From a virus, in the IMG/VR virus record IMGVR_UViG_3300042549_003384, positions 1 to 26,797 of that record: DNA of 26,797 nt; one strand, given 5' to 3'. The notes under the pieces were generated by a model, which was given only the letters and a program-made list of their open reading frames with translations, was not told the origin of the DNA and made no database searches. A program made the translations under genes and the position numbers. This document shows positions 1 to 6,613 of this stretch, piece by piece (position 1 is the stretch's first letter; each line of letters begins with the position of its first letter).

Positions 1-1854
1 GAATACTGCTATATGAACCTGCGCCGCCCAACCGCCGCCAAGAGCGTTACCAAACATAGTCATACAACGGAAAAAATCTTTTGTTGTGACGTAATTTTTT
101 TCACCATTAGCTAAAAGCATGAATTGATTACCAAAGGCTTTTCTAAATCCATTGTAGGCAGCATCGCCGTTTTCACTCATGGCTAATGACACAGCATAGT
201 TATTATCTGGCATAGGAGTGGCAAAATTGACTCTGAAAAATCCTTGATATTCGGAAATTGTAGAAGATATATTTCCTGAACCATTAAATGCTATTACAGA
301 TCCTCCTATAGTACCAATACCCACGAAGTTTGCCCATGCACGGCATCCATATACTTTTCCAGCAGATCCATAACCCGAATCTGCATACATGTCTCCCATA
401 CTATTGACGAAAAACTTAGCGGTTCCGTTTGAACCGGCCCATAGTGGAACACCTGTTGTTGAATTGAATACGCCGCCGTATCCGCTTGCTGAATTACCAT
501 ATACACCAAATGCATAAGTTCCGGAAGTAGACTCACCATAAACACCGATATTCGTAGAAGATTTGCCGTAAACACCAACATTATTTGTTGATTCTGCATA
601 AACACCACGATTAGATGCTGATGTGAAATATCCACCATAACTTGTTTGAGATACGCCTGATATACCATATCCACTGGAAGACTGTCCTTGAACAGCATTA
701 TCAGATGTTGAAATACCTACTACACCTGCGCCACTTACCGATTCGCCTTTTACGCCAGTTCCATCATATGCTTTACCCCAAACACCCATCGAACCGTCAT
801 TGCCACCAACTCTACGAGTTGCTTCGCCCATGATACCAATACCATCCGGGTTGATGGCATAGATACCTTTTTGTCCTAATTGTGCGGCTGGTATTGTTGC
901 TGTAATAAAGTTACCGAAGCTTGCGGTGCTTCTGAAATTTGCTGATCCATTAACATCTAGTTTAAATGTAGTTGGTGTAACACCAACACCTATATTACCT
1001 TCGTTAGTTACTCTAAGAATACCTGATTGAGTATCAGAAGAAAATATAATGTCATTGGTAGAAAATTCGTTAAAGATTTCCCATCTGTTCAGACCTTGTC
1101 TTCTGAATCTAATGGACATGTTTTGTGTGCCATCAGAATCTAGTAGAACTAGTGGGTTATCAGTATTACTTCTGATATGTAATGTGCCAGAGGGTGAACT
1201 AGTTCCTAGTCCCAGTCTAGAACCAAAAGGAAAGAACAAACTTCCTGCAAATGTAACACCTGAGGTGTTTGATAGTTTTGTTGCTGCAATCTGGTCAGCA
1301 TATGAAAACGCATCATTTGCTTTTAAAAATGCTGCATTGGCATGTAAATATGCCGCATTGGCCCTACCAAATGCAACATTTGTTAATGTATAGTTTGTAT
1401 TTACTTTACTATGAATGGTGTTAGCAAACGAATAGATTAGATTGGTTCTTGCTCTTAGACCATTGACAGAATCATTAATCTGAATAGAAAGATTGTTGGC
1501 AAAGTTATAAGCAGAGTTGGCGTGAATAAATGCCGATCTTGTATTATTGACAGTTCCGTTTGCGGCCTGAAAAGCAAGGTTTGCCTTTAAAAAAGCATAT
1601 CCCATATTATCATCAACTTGGGTCGCATAGAAGAATGCGGAATTAGCCTTATCAAAAGCAGAATTAGCATGTCTGAAAATGACATTCGTGCTTCGATTGG
1701 CGGCAATGTTGATATTGTTTGAAGTATTGGCAAGTTGACCAAGAGTATTATAAACCTCTAAGAAGTTATCATTGACTTTTGTAAATGATACTCTGAGTGT
1801 ATCACCTTGTCCATCATTTGGATATGTACCAATTTGTATTCTTTGTAAAGGCAT
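1..1854 (-). CDS. Tail fibre / receptor-binding-type protein, 3' end cut by window edge
   Basis: The frame is open for 618 codons from the ATG at 1854 to base 1 with no stop, so the C-terminus lies outside the window. Residues 1-35 (IQIGTYPNDGQGDTLR, then a DNFLEVYNT motif) match the N-terminal anchor of the 288-residue fibre just upstream. Next come irregular Asn/aromatic heptads (FDKANSAF, FIHANSAY), a beta-rich shaft (GTSSPSGTLHIRS), and from about residue 357 to 467 about eleven 10-residue units of the type GVxGxSxSGx. The last visible part (FRVNFATPMPDNNYAVSLAM, then GGGWAAQVHIAVF) resembles C-terminal domains of other phage fibres, which usually stop within a few residues of such an AVF motif. 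A perfect TATAAATA late promoter precedes it. Receptor binding is inferred from position and architecture; no S74 chaperone is visible. Confidence 0.85.
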   Translation of the reverse strand, partial: MPLQRIQIGTYPNDGQGDTLRVSFTKVNDNFLEVYNTLGQLANTSNNINIAANRSTNVIFRHANSAFDKANSAFFYATQVDDNMGYAFLKANLAFQAANGTVNNTRSAFIHANSAYNFANNLSIQINDSVNGLRARTNLIYSFANTIHSKVNTNYTLTNVAFGRANAAYLHANAAFLKANDAFSYADQIAATKLSNTSGVTFAGSLFFPFGSRLGLGTSSPSGTLHIRSNTDNPLVLLDSDGTQNMSIRFRRQGLNRWEIFNEFSTNDIIFSSDTQSGILRVTNEGNIGVGVTPTTFKLDVNGSANFRSTASFGNFITATIPAAQLGQKGIYAINPDGIGIMGEATRRVGGNDGSMGVWGKAYDGTGVKGESVSGAGVVGISTSDNAVQGQSSSGYGISGVSQTSYGGYFTSASNRGVYAESTNNVGVYGKSSTNIGVYGESTSGTYAFGVYGNSASGYGGVFNSTTGVPLWAGSNGTAKFFVNSMGDMYADSGYGSAGKVYGCRAWANFVGIGTIGGSVIAFNGSGNISSTISEYQGFFRVNFATPMPDNNYAVSLAMSENGDAAYNGFRKAFGNQFMLLANGEKNYVTTKDFFRCMTMFGNALGGGWAAQVHIAVF

Positions 1855-1881
1855 TTTGCTTTTCCGATGTTATTACTTTAC

Positions 1882-1889
1882 TATTTATA
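1882..1889 (-). promoter_or_regulatory. T4-type late promoter (TATAAATA)
   Basis: An exact match to the T4 late-promoter core lies in the 43-base gap between the 288-residue fibre and the fibre that runs off the left edge. Initiation about 5-7 bases downstream would leave a leader of roughly 20 bases. The position in a gap, on the coding strand, supports it; there is no -35 element, as is usual for T4-type late promoters. Confidence 0.7.
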
Positions 1890-1897
1890 ATATTACT

Positions 1898-2764
1898 TTA
1901 CCAAGTATCCACACTCCAAGAAACTCTCTTCCAGATGTCGGCAGAACCATTGCTATAAGTTTCTGAACAATAATATAGGTAACTGGCATTAGCAGAAAAC
2001 ATTCCTAGAGTATCACCACTAACACCCTTACTAGTAGAAGGCACGGAAACCAAGAAGTTATTTGCCTTACCAAACGCAGAATTTGCATGGTTAAAAGATG
2101 CAATTACATTCGTTCTAACACCATAAGCAAAATCATTTACTGTATTGGCAAAATCAAAAGATGCGATGGTATTGGATCTTACACCAAAAGCAAGGACATT
2201 TATTGTATTGGCAAAGTCGTATATTAGATTGGCAGCATAGAATGATGACTCTGTGTTTTGTGCAATACCATAAGTAAAAGCATTAAGCGTATTGGCAAAA
2301 CTAAAAGCGGAATTGGTGTTTGCTCTAACGCCATGAGCAAAAGTATTGATATCATTTGCAAATGAGTATATAGTGTTAGAAAGATTAAAAGCAGCATTTG
2401 TATTTGCAGCAACACCATAGACAAAAGAGTTCAATGTATTGGATGTATTGAATACAATTGTTGCATTGTTACTAGCATTGTTGGCCAAAATTGCAGAAGT
2501 ATTTGATTGATCAAAGGCAAAATTGGCAACATTCATTACAGCATATGCAATATTAGCAAAACTGTTGGTCGTTGCTATAGCATCATTTGCCTGAGTAAAA
2601 CCTAAGTTAGCAGTTAAAAATGCCGCATTAGACTTGGCATGTAACTCATCTTTGGTATTATAGAGTTCTGTAAAGTTGTTACTTACTTTAATAAACGCAT
2701 TTCTAATTTTATCGCCTGTTCCATCATTTGGTGATGTGCCTACATTAATTGTTTCTTCTGACAT
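1898..2764 (-). CDS. Fibre-like virion protein with 21-residue Asn/aromatic repeats
   Basis: This 288-residue protein starts 4 bases after the gp15 stop, so it is probably translated from the same message. Residues 4-37 (INVGTSPNDGTGDKIR, then NNFTELYN) are an anchor domain common in phage fibre proteins and shared with the next fibre downstream. Residues about 45-235 are low-complexity repeats rich in Ala, Asn, Phe and Tyr; the clearest are 21-residue blocks of the form FANTVNxFAYGVRTNxxASF, which keep a heptad-compatible phase. The last 50 residues (PSTSKGVSGDTLGMFSAN, ending WKRVSWSVDTW) are not repetitive and may be a tip or cap. No chaperone domain is present. A collar, whisker or short fibre attached near the neck is possible because of the gp13-gp14-gp15 context, but its location on the virion cannot be seen. 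Confidence 0.8.
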   Translation of the reverse strand: MSEETINVGTSPNDGTGDKIRNAFIKVSNNFTELYNTKDELHAKSNAAFLTANLGFTQANDAIATTNSFANIAYAVMNVANFAFDQSNTSAILANNASNNATIVFNTSNTLNSFVYGVAANTNAAFNLSNTIYSFANDINTFAHGVRANTNSAFSFANTLNAFTYGIAQNTESSFYAANLIYDFANTINVLAFGVRSNTIASFDFANTVNDFAYGVRTNVIASFNHANSAFGKANNFLVSVPSTSKGVSGDTLGMFSANASYLYYCSETYSNGSADIWKRVSWSVDTW

Positions 2765-2768
2765 TTGC

Positions 2769-3863
2769 CTACTCTACGTCTGTTGAAATTACTAGATCAT
2801 CCGCACTTATTCTCCAAGTATCCGTTGAATAGATGATAGGAGGCGTCTGTGCCTTAAAGTAATCTGATGGTTCTGTGATAACAATTGTGTATCCATAATC
2901 ATCTGATGGTTCGGCAGTAATAGGATCTGGTTTTATATTAATAGAAACCAACTTAGTTGGTGAACCATCGAATGATGTAACATTCGCATATGCATTTGTT
3001 GATACGGCATGTATTGTAGAATTTGTTTGAAAACGTCCTTGAATGCCACCAATATGTAGAACATTACTAACTTTATCGTGTTTCACCACAATGGCATATG
3101 CAGATGCGTCTCTATAACTATTTCCTTGATATACAAAATCGTTTATCTTAAAACTACTGTTTGCTGGTAGTCCACTTATGTTTAGTCTTGAAATGTGACC
3201 AGGGACCAAAGTTTGCTCTTGCCAGATATTTGTATTAACTTCACGAATGATTTTAGGATAACTAATAGGTCCATAATAGTTAACCTTCATCGTAAAGTTC
3301 AATGTCCAGTTTACATATCTGACTGAATCATAGTTGCCTTCATATTGTATATCGTTTGATACACTATTTAAAATGATAGGAATATCTTTAAGAAACGCCA
3401 AATCAGGTACCATGTCAACAGTAACAGTAAAATCTGGATTAAAAAATGGTAGAATCTGCTCTACTATCTGTGTTCCATCATCGATGTTTCTTGTATAAAT
3501 GTTTAGTTGAAATGTGATATCATAAGGCACACCCATGTAAGTTGATGCACCACGGGTTGAATTATATTCTTTAGCGTTTCTTAGTAAAGAGTTTTGCTTT
3601 CTTGAAGAATCATAGTTGATACCTGTAATCTCAAATCCCATTCTTGGTAGAATGTTTTGAACCTGTTTCATTAAGTCTGGATCTGAAAATAAACGAGTAA
3701 CCATCTTTTCTTTGGGAGAATAGATGATAGGCACAAGGAATCTTTGTATTTCTTTTCCTGTGTTATTATCTTTTCTAACCAAAGTAATATCATCAAACAA
3801 TCTACCAAATAGAATGACTGTCTTTTTAGTAAGTTGATGATAGAAGTGTGCGTTTTTTAACAT
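2769..3863 (-). CDS. 15: Tail completion and sheath stabiliser protein, T4 gp15-like
   Basis: In T4, gp15 forms the hexameric ring that caps the tail tube and sheath and joins the tail to the neck. The N-terminal two thirds have the family layout: HFYHQLTKKTVILFGRLFDD at residues 6-25, PIIYSPKEKM near 46, a LPRMGFEITGINYDSSRKQN stretch near 70-90, then YTRNIDDGTQIVEQILPFFN near 125-145, which closely parallels the T4 sequence around its VEQILPYF motif. At 364 residues it is longer than T4 gp15 (272); the extra C-terminal part of about 140 residues has a beta-rich look and is not recognised. The ATG at 3863 abuts the gp14 stop directly, which suggests translational coupling. The order gp13, gp14, gp15 matches T4-like genomes. 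Confidence 0.9.
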   Translation of the reverse strand: MLKNAHFYHQLTKKTVILFGRLFDDITLVRKDNNTGKEIQRFLVPIIYSPKEKMVTRLFSDPDLMKQVQNILPRMGFEITGINYDSSRKQNSLLRNAKEYNSTRGASTYMGVPYDITFQLNIYTRNIDDGTQIVEQILPFFNPDFTVTVDMVPDLAFLKDIPIILNSVSNDIQYEGNYDSVRYVNWTLNFTMKVNYYGPISYPKIIREVNTNIWQEQTLVPGHISRLNISGLPANSSFKINDFVYQGNSYRDASAYAIVVKHDKVSNVLHIGGIQGRFQTNSTIHAVSTNAYANVTSFDGSPTKLVSINIKPDPITAEPSDDYGYTIVITEPSDYFKAQTPPIIYSTDTWRISADDLVISTDVE

Positions 3864-4685
3864 TTATATTGACCCAAACGGATTTATTTCTGATAGATCC
3901 AGTATCAATACAGAGTTATTAGCAAACTCCTCATTATCAGATAGATCATGTGTAAAGTTTGTAGTTGTGTCAATGACACCTTTTGTCTTATACACGGCAT
4001 GATTTGTGTTACCATAAACGTTGGCATTATTGGCAAAAATACCGTCAACATTATATATGAACATGGTTCCGTTTGACTTGAACCATTCTTTGATTATGCC
4101 TGATGCGGTATTATTTGCCCAAGAACCGTCAGAAGATTGATAGATTGTTTCACCATCCAAATACGATCCTGAACCTGAAGTGTTTAGTGTAATCTTGATA
4201 GTGTATGCGTTTTCTTCTTCAACCTGATCAATTTCTTCAACACCAGTATCAAACTGTTCCTGACTGAAGCGAAAGTCTTCACAACGCATTTCATAAACGA
4301 ATGGATGACGATTGCCCAATGAGAAGAACATAAGTTTCTTTTCAATGAACTTAATCTCAAACATACGGTGTAACAAAGGTACCCAAACAAGATCGCCCTC
4401 TTGTGGACGTTCTCTTAGTGAGGATGGCACCTGTCTGACAAACGAACGGCGTGAGATAACAAAGTTTGATGTATCTCTAATCTCTAGTCCAAACTTGGAA
4501 AAGAAATCACCATCACCTTCAAAACCTTCGGTATTGGCAATGTATGCTTCAATCAAATATGCTTTGTTGAACTTAACTTTGGTTGCCTCACCAAATATCA
4601 TATCCATATCGTCCAAGGATTCTCTTGGAATATAGTAACAGTTATGACCCATTATTTGAATAGATTCAACAATCACATCTTCCAT
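3864..4685 (-). CDS. 14: Neck protein, T4 gp14-like (start uncertain, probably further upstream)
   Basis: gp14 is part of the neck that seals the filled head and receives the tail. Family features are VESIQIMGHNCYYIPRES at residues 7-24, DMIFGEATKVKFNKAY near 28-43, a GFEGDGDFFSKFGLEI stretch near 54-69, and PQEGDLVWVPLLHRMFEI near 94-111. The coordinates use the only ATG (4685), but this start has no Shine-Dalgarno sequence. T4 gp14 has about 40 residues before the matching VAESIQ motif. The same frame stays open upstream to 4778 and encodes a plausible gp14 N-terminus (NGYFNNFPSQNRLGNEHSLM). An ATT at 4749-4751 has AAGGAG 7 bases upstream, giving a 295-residue protein; CTG at 4767-4769 is another option. 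The upstream homing endonuclease gene ends inside this stretch. Confidence 0.9.
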   Translation of the reverse strand: MEDVIVESIQIMGHNCYYIPRESLDDMDMIFGEATKVKFNKAYLIEAYIANTEGFEGDGDFFSKFGLEIRDTSNFVISRRSFVRQVPSSLRERPQEGDLVWVPLLHRMFEIKFIEKKLMFFSLGNRHPFVYEMRCEDFRFSQEQFDTGVEEIDQVEEENAYTIKITLNTSGSGSYLDGETIYQSSDGSWANNTASGIIKEWFKSNGTMFIYNVDGIFANNANVYGNTNHAVYKTKGVIDTTTNFTHDLSDNEEFANNSVLILDLSEINPFGSI

Positions 4686-4752
4686 AAGAGAGTGTTCGTT
4701 ACCTAATCTATTCTGTGAAGGAAAATTATTAAAATACCCGTTGACAGGAATG

Positions 4753-5547
4753 TTAGTTCTCCTTGCCAGTGTTTTTATTCATTGTTCTTCCCCTTATCCA
4801 GTTAGTTCCTGGACATTCAAAACTTTTTTTATTGAATGTTCCGTCTGTCCACCAAAAAGCCTTGGAAAAAAGTTCTATATTTTTAGGTAATCTACCCTTC
4901 AACGTAGCACTGATCTTTTTGCCAACCTCTTTCATTTTTCCTTCAGGATGTTTTTTTCCATAGAAGGGATTTTTTTCTCCTAACATACGTTCTCTTAACT
5001 TTTGTTTAGTTTCTTCGGATAAAGTTTTACCATAGTTAGGATGGTTTTCACCACTATTTATTTCTGATAATAATCTTTTAAACTCTTCGGATCTTTTTTT
5101 GCCTCTATTACCTGCTGCTCTTTTTTCTATATGCTCTTTAGTTTGTGGAGGCAGATTTTTTCTACCAAGAAGATACTTTTTTTTATAAACAGGATCTTGG
5201 TGTAACTTTTTAGAAGCCTCAGATAACTTTTCTCTTATGGTTAATCTATTGTTTTCATCGGCCGACCAATGACCCCATTTATGTTTTCTAAGATTATAAT
5301 ACTTTTTACCAAGTTCTTCTTCCGATATCATTGATAACCATTTATGTTCAGTTTCTAATAGTATATTTCTATCTAAAACCTTTTCAAGTATTTTTCTTTT
5401 AAAATCTTCGGATCTTCTTCTGTAAGCATCTCTCATTCTATTAGAAGAACAAATGTAACCATCATCTTCTGTTCCCCAATGAGAACCTAGATAAAACATT
5501 TTTCTTTTTTTATCAAACCATATATAAATGAATCCATATTTTTCCAT
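4753..5547 (-). CDS. Free-standing GIY-YIG homing endonuclease with NUMOD3 repeats
   Basis: This 264-residue protein is a probable DNA endonuclease that spreads its own gene. GIY-YIG signatures: GFIYIWFDKK at residues 5-14 (FIY replaces GIY), FYLGSHWG at 18-25 (YLG replaces YIG), a basic RMRDAYRRR segment, the likely catalytic Glu in ETEHKW (65-70), and Asn in YYN (83-85). Residues 105-205 carry NUMOD3-like DNA-binding motifs (GKTLSEETKQKLRE; GEKNPFYGKKHPEGKMKE). The C-terminus (FWWTDGTFNKKSFECPGTNW) is typical of phage homing endonucleases. It lies between gp13 and gp14, where T4-like phages normally have no gene. AGGAGG precedes the ATG by 5 bases but is enclosed in a 10-bp hairpin. Its last codons hold the AAGGAG that may serve gp14. 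It is paralogous to the endonuclease gene at 16244-16822. Confidence 0.9.
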   Translation of the reverse strand: MEKYGFIYIWFDKKRKMFYLGSHWGTEDDGYICSSNRMRDAYRRRSEDFKRKILEKVLDRNILLETEHKWLSMISEEELGKKYYNLRKHKWGHWSADENNRLTIREKLSEASKKLHQDPVYKKKYLLGRKNLPPQTKEHIEKRAAGNRGKKRSEEFKRLLSEINSGENHPNYGKTLSEETKQKLRERMLGEKNPFYGKKHPEGKMKEVGKKISATLKGRLPKNIELFSKAFWWTDGTFNKKSFECPGTNWIRGRTMNKNTGKEN

Positions 5548-5570
5548 ATAAACCTCCTGTGGTTTATATG
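5545..5570 (-). promoter_or_regulatory. RBS- and start-codon-sequestering hairpin of the endonuclease gene
   Basis: The leader contains CATATAAACC, a 6-base loop ACAGGA, and GGTTTATATG: a perfect 10-bp stem. The 3' arm includes the GG of the AGGAGG ribosome binding site and ends in the ATG start codon itself, so a transcript that reads through from upstream would hide translation initiation. The CTAAATAC motif at 5570-5577 touches the 5' arm, so a transcript starting there would lack most of that arm. Confidence 0.75.
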
Positions 5571-5577
5571 TATTTAG
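5570..5577 (-). promoter_or_regulatory. Late-type promoter candidate (CTAAATAC) of the endonuclease gene
   Basis: CTAAATAC lies in the 44-base gap between gp13 and the endonuclease gene. The 16-base block CGATTTTACTAAATAC is identical before the second endonuclease gene (16842-16857), which marks it as a conserved cassette. It differs from the T4 late core TATAAATA at the first two positions (CTAAATA). Promoter activity is an inference. Confidence 0.55.
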
Positions 5578-5591
5578 TAAAATCGAGTGTG

Positions 5592-6341
5592 CTACCCCAC
5601 CAAAAATCCCGGAGGTTGCTCGTATGTGCTTCTAATCTCTTGCTCTATTGCAGCAATTTCTGAGGTTGCTTCGTTAAAGATATCAACACCACGCATTGTT
5701 ACACCACCTGGTAGTTGCATCTTATCAAACTTGGACATGTTGGTTCCCCACTGTTTCTTGACATAAGCAGTGGATAACTTCTTAAGCATACGGTCATTCC
5801 AAACCCTAGTGTATGTTGTTGGATCTGTAATGATAATACCTTCTACAACAATATATTCACCTACTTCAATATCATTTTTCCAATCCCAATCGATGTATAG
5901 TTTGTTAGTAATACGATTAAAACGAATTGGTTGTTGACCTGTAAAAATAAGATTAAGTGTAGCAAGATGTTGCATCGTCAGTGAATAATTAACGTATGAA
6001 GTTGATGAAAGATCCCATAGATCGTTAAGTCGCAACTGATATCTTAGGTCAAACATGTTCATGGCAAGATGAGATCCACCAACAGGAAATACACGAATGG
6101 CCCCGATAAGAGAATTACTTACTGTGATATACTCGTTATCGAGGTCAGTTTGTGTTATTTGATGCTTGACATAACTTCTTTCAGTACCGTTGAAATGAAA
6201 CTCATTCCAAAACTCAAAGGCGAGTTCAATTGCATCTTCAACCTGCACATCATCAACATTCACCTGAACAACAGGATAACCTAATTGCCTCAGGCAAAAG
6301 TCTTTTAGTTCTTCTTTATTGGCAGGTTGGGACTGCGACAT
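5592..6341 (-). CDS. 13: Neck protein, T4 gp13-like
   Basis: gp13 works with gp14 at the head-tail joint to stabilise packaged heads. The N-terminus is typical of the family in T4-like phages: KEELKDFCLRQLGYPVVQ at residues 9-26, NVDDVQVEDAIELAFEFWNE at 28-47, and a HFNGTERSYVKHQIT segment. Later motifs are IGAIRVFPVG near 79-88, LNDLWDLSST near 105-114, and WNDRMLKKLSTAYVKKQWG near 181-199. The length of 249 residues is shorter than T4 gp13 (309). AAGGAAG precedes the ATG by about 6 bases and follows the stop of the 62-residue gene, so the two are probably co-translated. The endonuclease gene follows after 44 bases. Confidence 0.9.
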   Translation of the reverse strand: MSQSQPANKEELKDFCLRQLGYPVVQVNVDDVQVEDAIELAFEFWNEFHFNGTERSYVKHQITQTDLDNEYITVSNSLIGAIRVFPVGGSHLAMNMFDLRYQLRLNDLWDLSSTSYVNYSLTMQHLATLNLIFTGQQPIRFNRITNKLYIDWDWKNDIEVGEYIVVEGIIITDPTTYTRVWNDRMLKKLSTAYVKKQWGTNMSKFDKMQLPGGVTMRGVDIFNEATSEIAAIEQEIRSTYEQPPGFLVG

Positions 6342-6350
6342 TTAACTTCC

Positions 6351-6539
6351 TTATTCTACTGGTGCTTCTGGATTCTCAGTGAGACCTAGTGCCTCTGCTG
6401 GAACCTGCTGCTGAACCTGATACTGAATAGCAGGAATAAGTGCAGCAACTTCAGCATATGGTCTTGCCATAAGAAGTGAAACAATAAAGTTCCAATCAGC
6501 AAGAGTTAGAGTTACAGTAAGCGGTGTTGTCTGATCCAT
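6351..6539 (-). CDS. Small conserved phage protein, function unknown
   Basis: This 62-residue acidic protein begins with a Thr/Leu-rich strand (PLTVTLTLADWNFIVSLLMA), followed by an amphipathic helix (RPYAEVAALIPAIQYQVQQQ) and a Pro/Glu tail. Short proteins with a LTLADWNxxxxxLxxRPFxEV pattern are frequent beside tail fibre genes in large phages; I know no function for them. AAGGAG lies 9 bases before the ATG. A CTAAATA promoter candidate and a hairpin lie in the 55-base gap behind the giant fibre gene, so this gene may open the gp13-gp14-gp15 transcription unit. Confidence 0.75.
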   Translation of the reverse strand: MDQTTPLTVTLTLADWNFIVSLLMARPYAEVAALIPAIQYQVQQQVPAEALGLTENPEAPVE

Positions 6540-6579
6540 TTTGTATTTCTCCTTATATGGTATATTTCAACCTACTTGT

Positions 6580-6586
6580 TATTTAG
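6580..6586 (-). promoter_or_regulatory. Late-type promoter candidate (CTAAATA) before the neck gene unit
   Basis: GACTAAATAAC lies in the gap between the giant fibre stop and the 62-residue gene, 41 bases before its ATG. The same CTAAATA core occurs before both endonuclease genes and near 13701-13735, and it is rare elsewhere in the window on this strand. It directly follows the hairpin at 6588-6613. Confidence 0.45.
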
Positions 6587-6587
6587 T

Positions 6588-6613
6588 CAAGGTCTCACGG
6601 ATGCGAGGCCTTG
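6588..6613 (-). terminator. Hairpin at the end of the giant fibre gene, possible terminator
   Basis: CAAGGCCTC and GAGACCTTG form a 9-bp stem with one C-A mismatch around an 8-base loop, and the stop codon of the giant fibre gene lies at the start of the 3' arm. No U-run follows on the transcribed strand, so intrinsic termination is uncertain; it could instead protect the 3' end of the fibre message. Confidence 0.3.

Noticed and set aside
306-698. Minus-strand open frame of 130 codons inside the left-edge fibre
   Set aside because: It lies in another frame of the fibre coding sequence, which is open from 1854 to 1. The protein is low-complexity and has no supported start.
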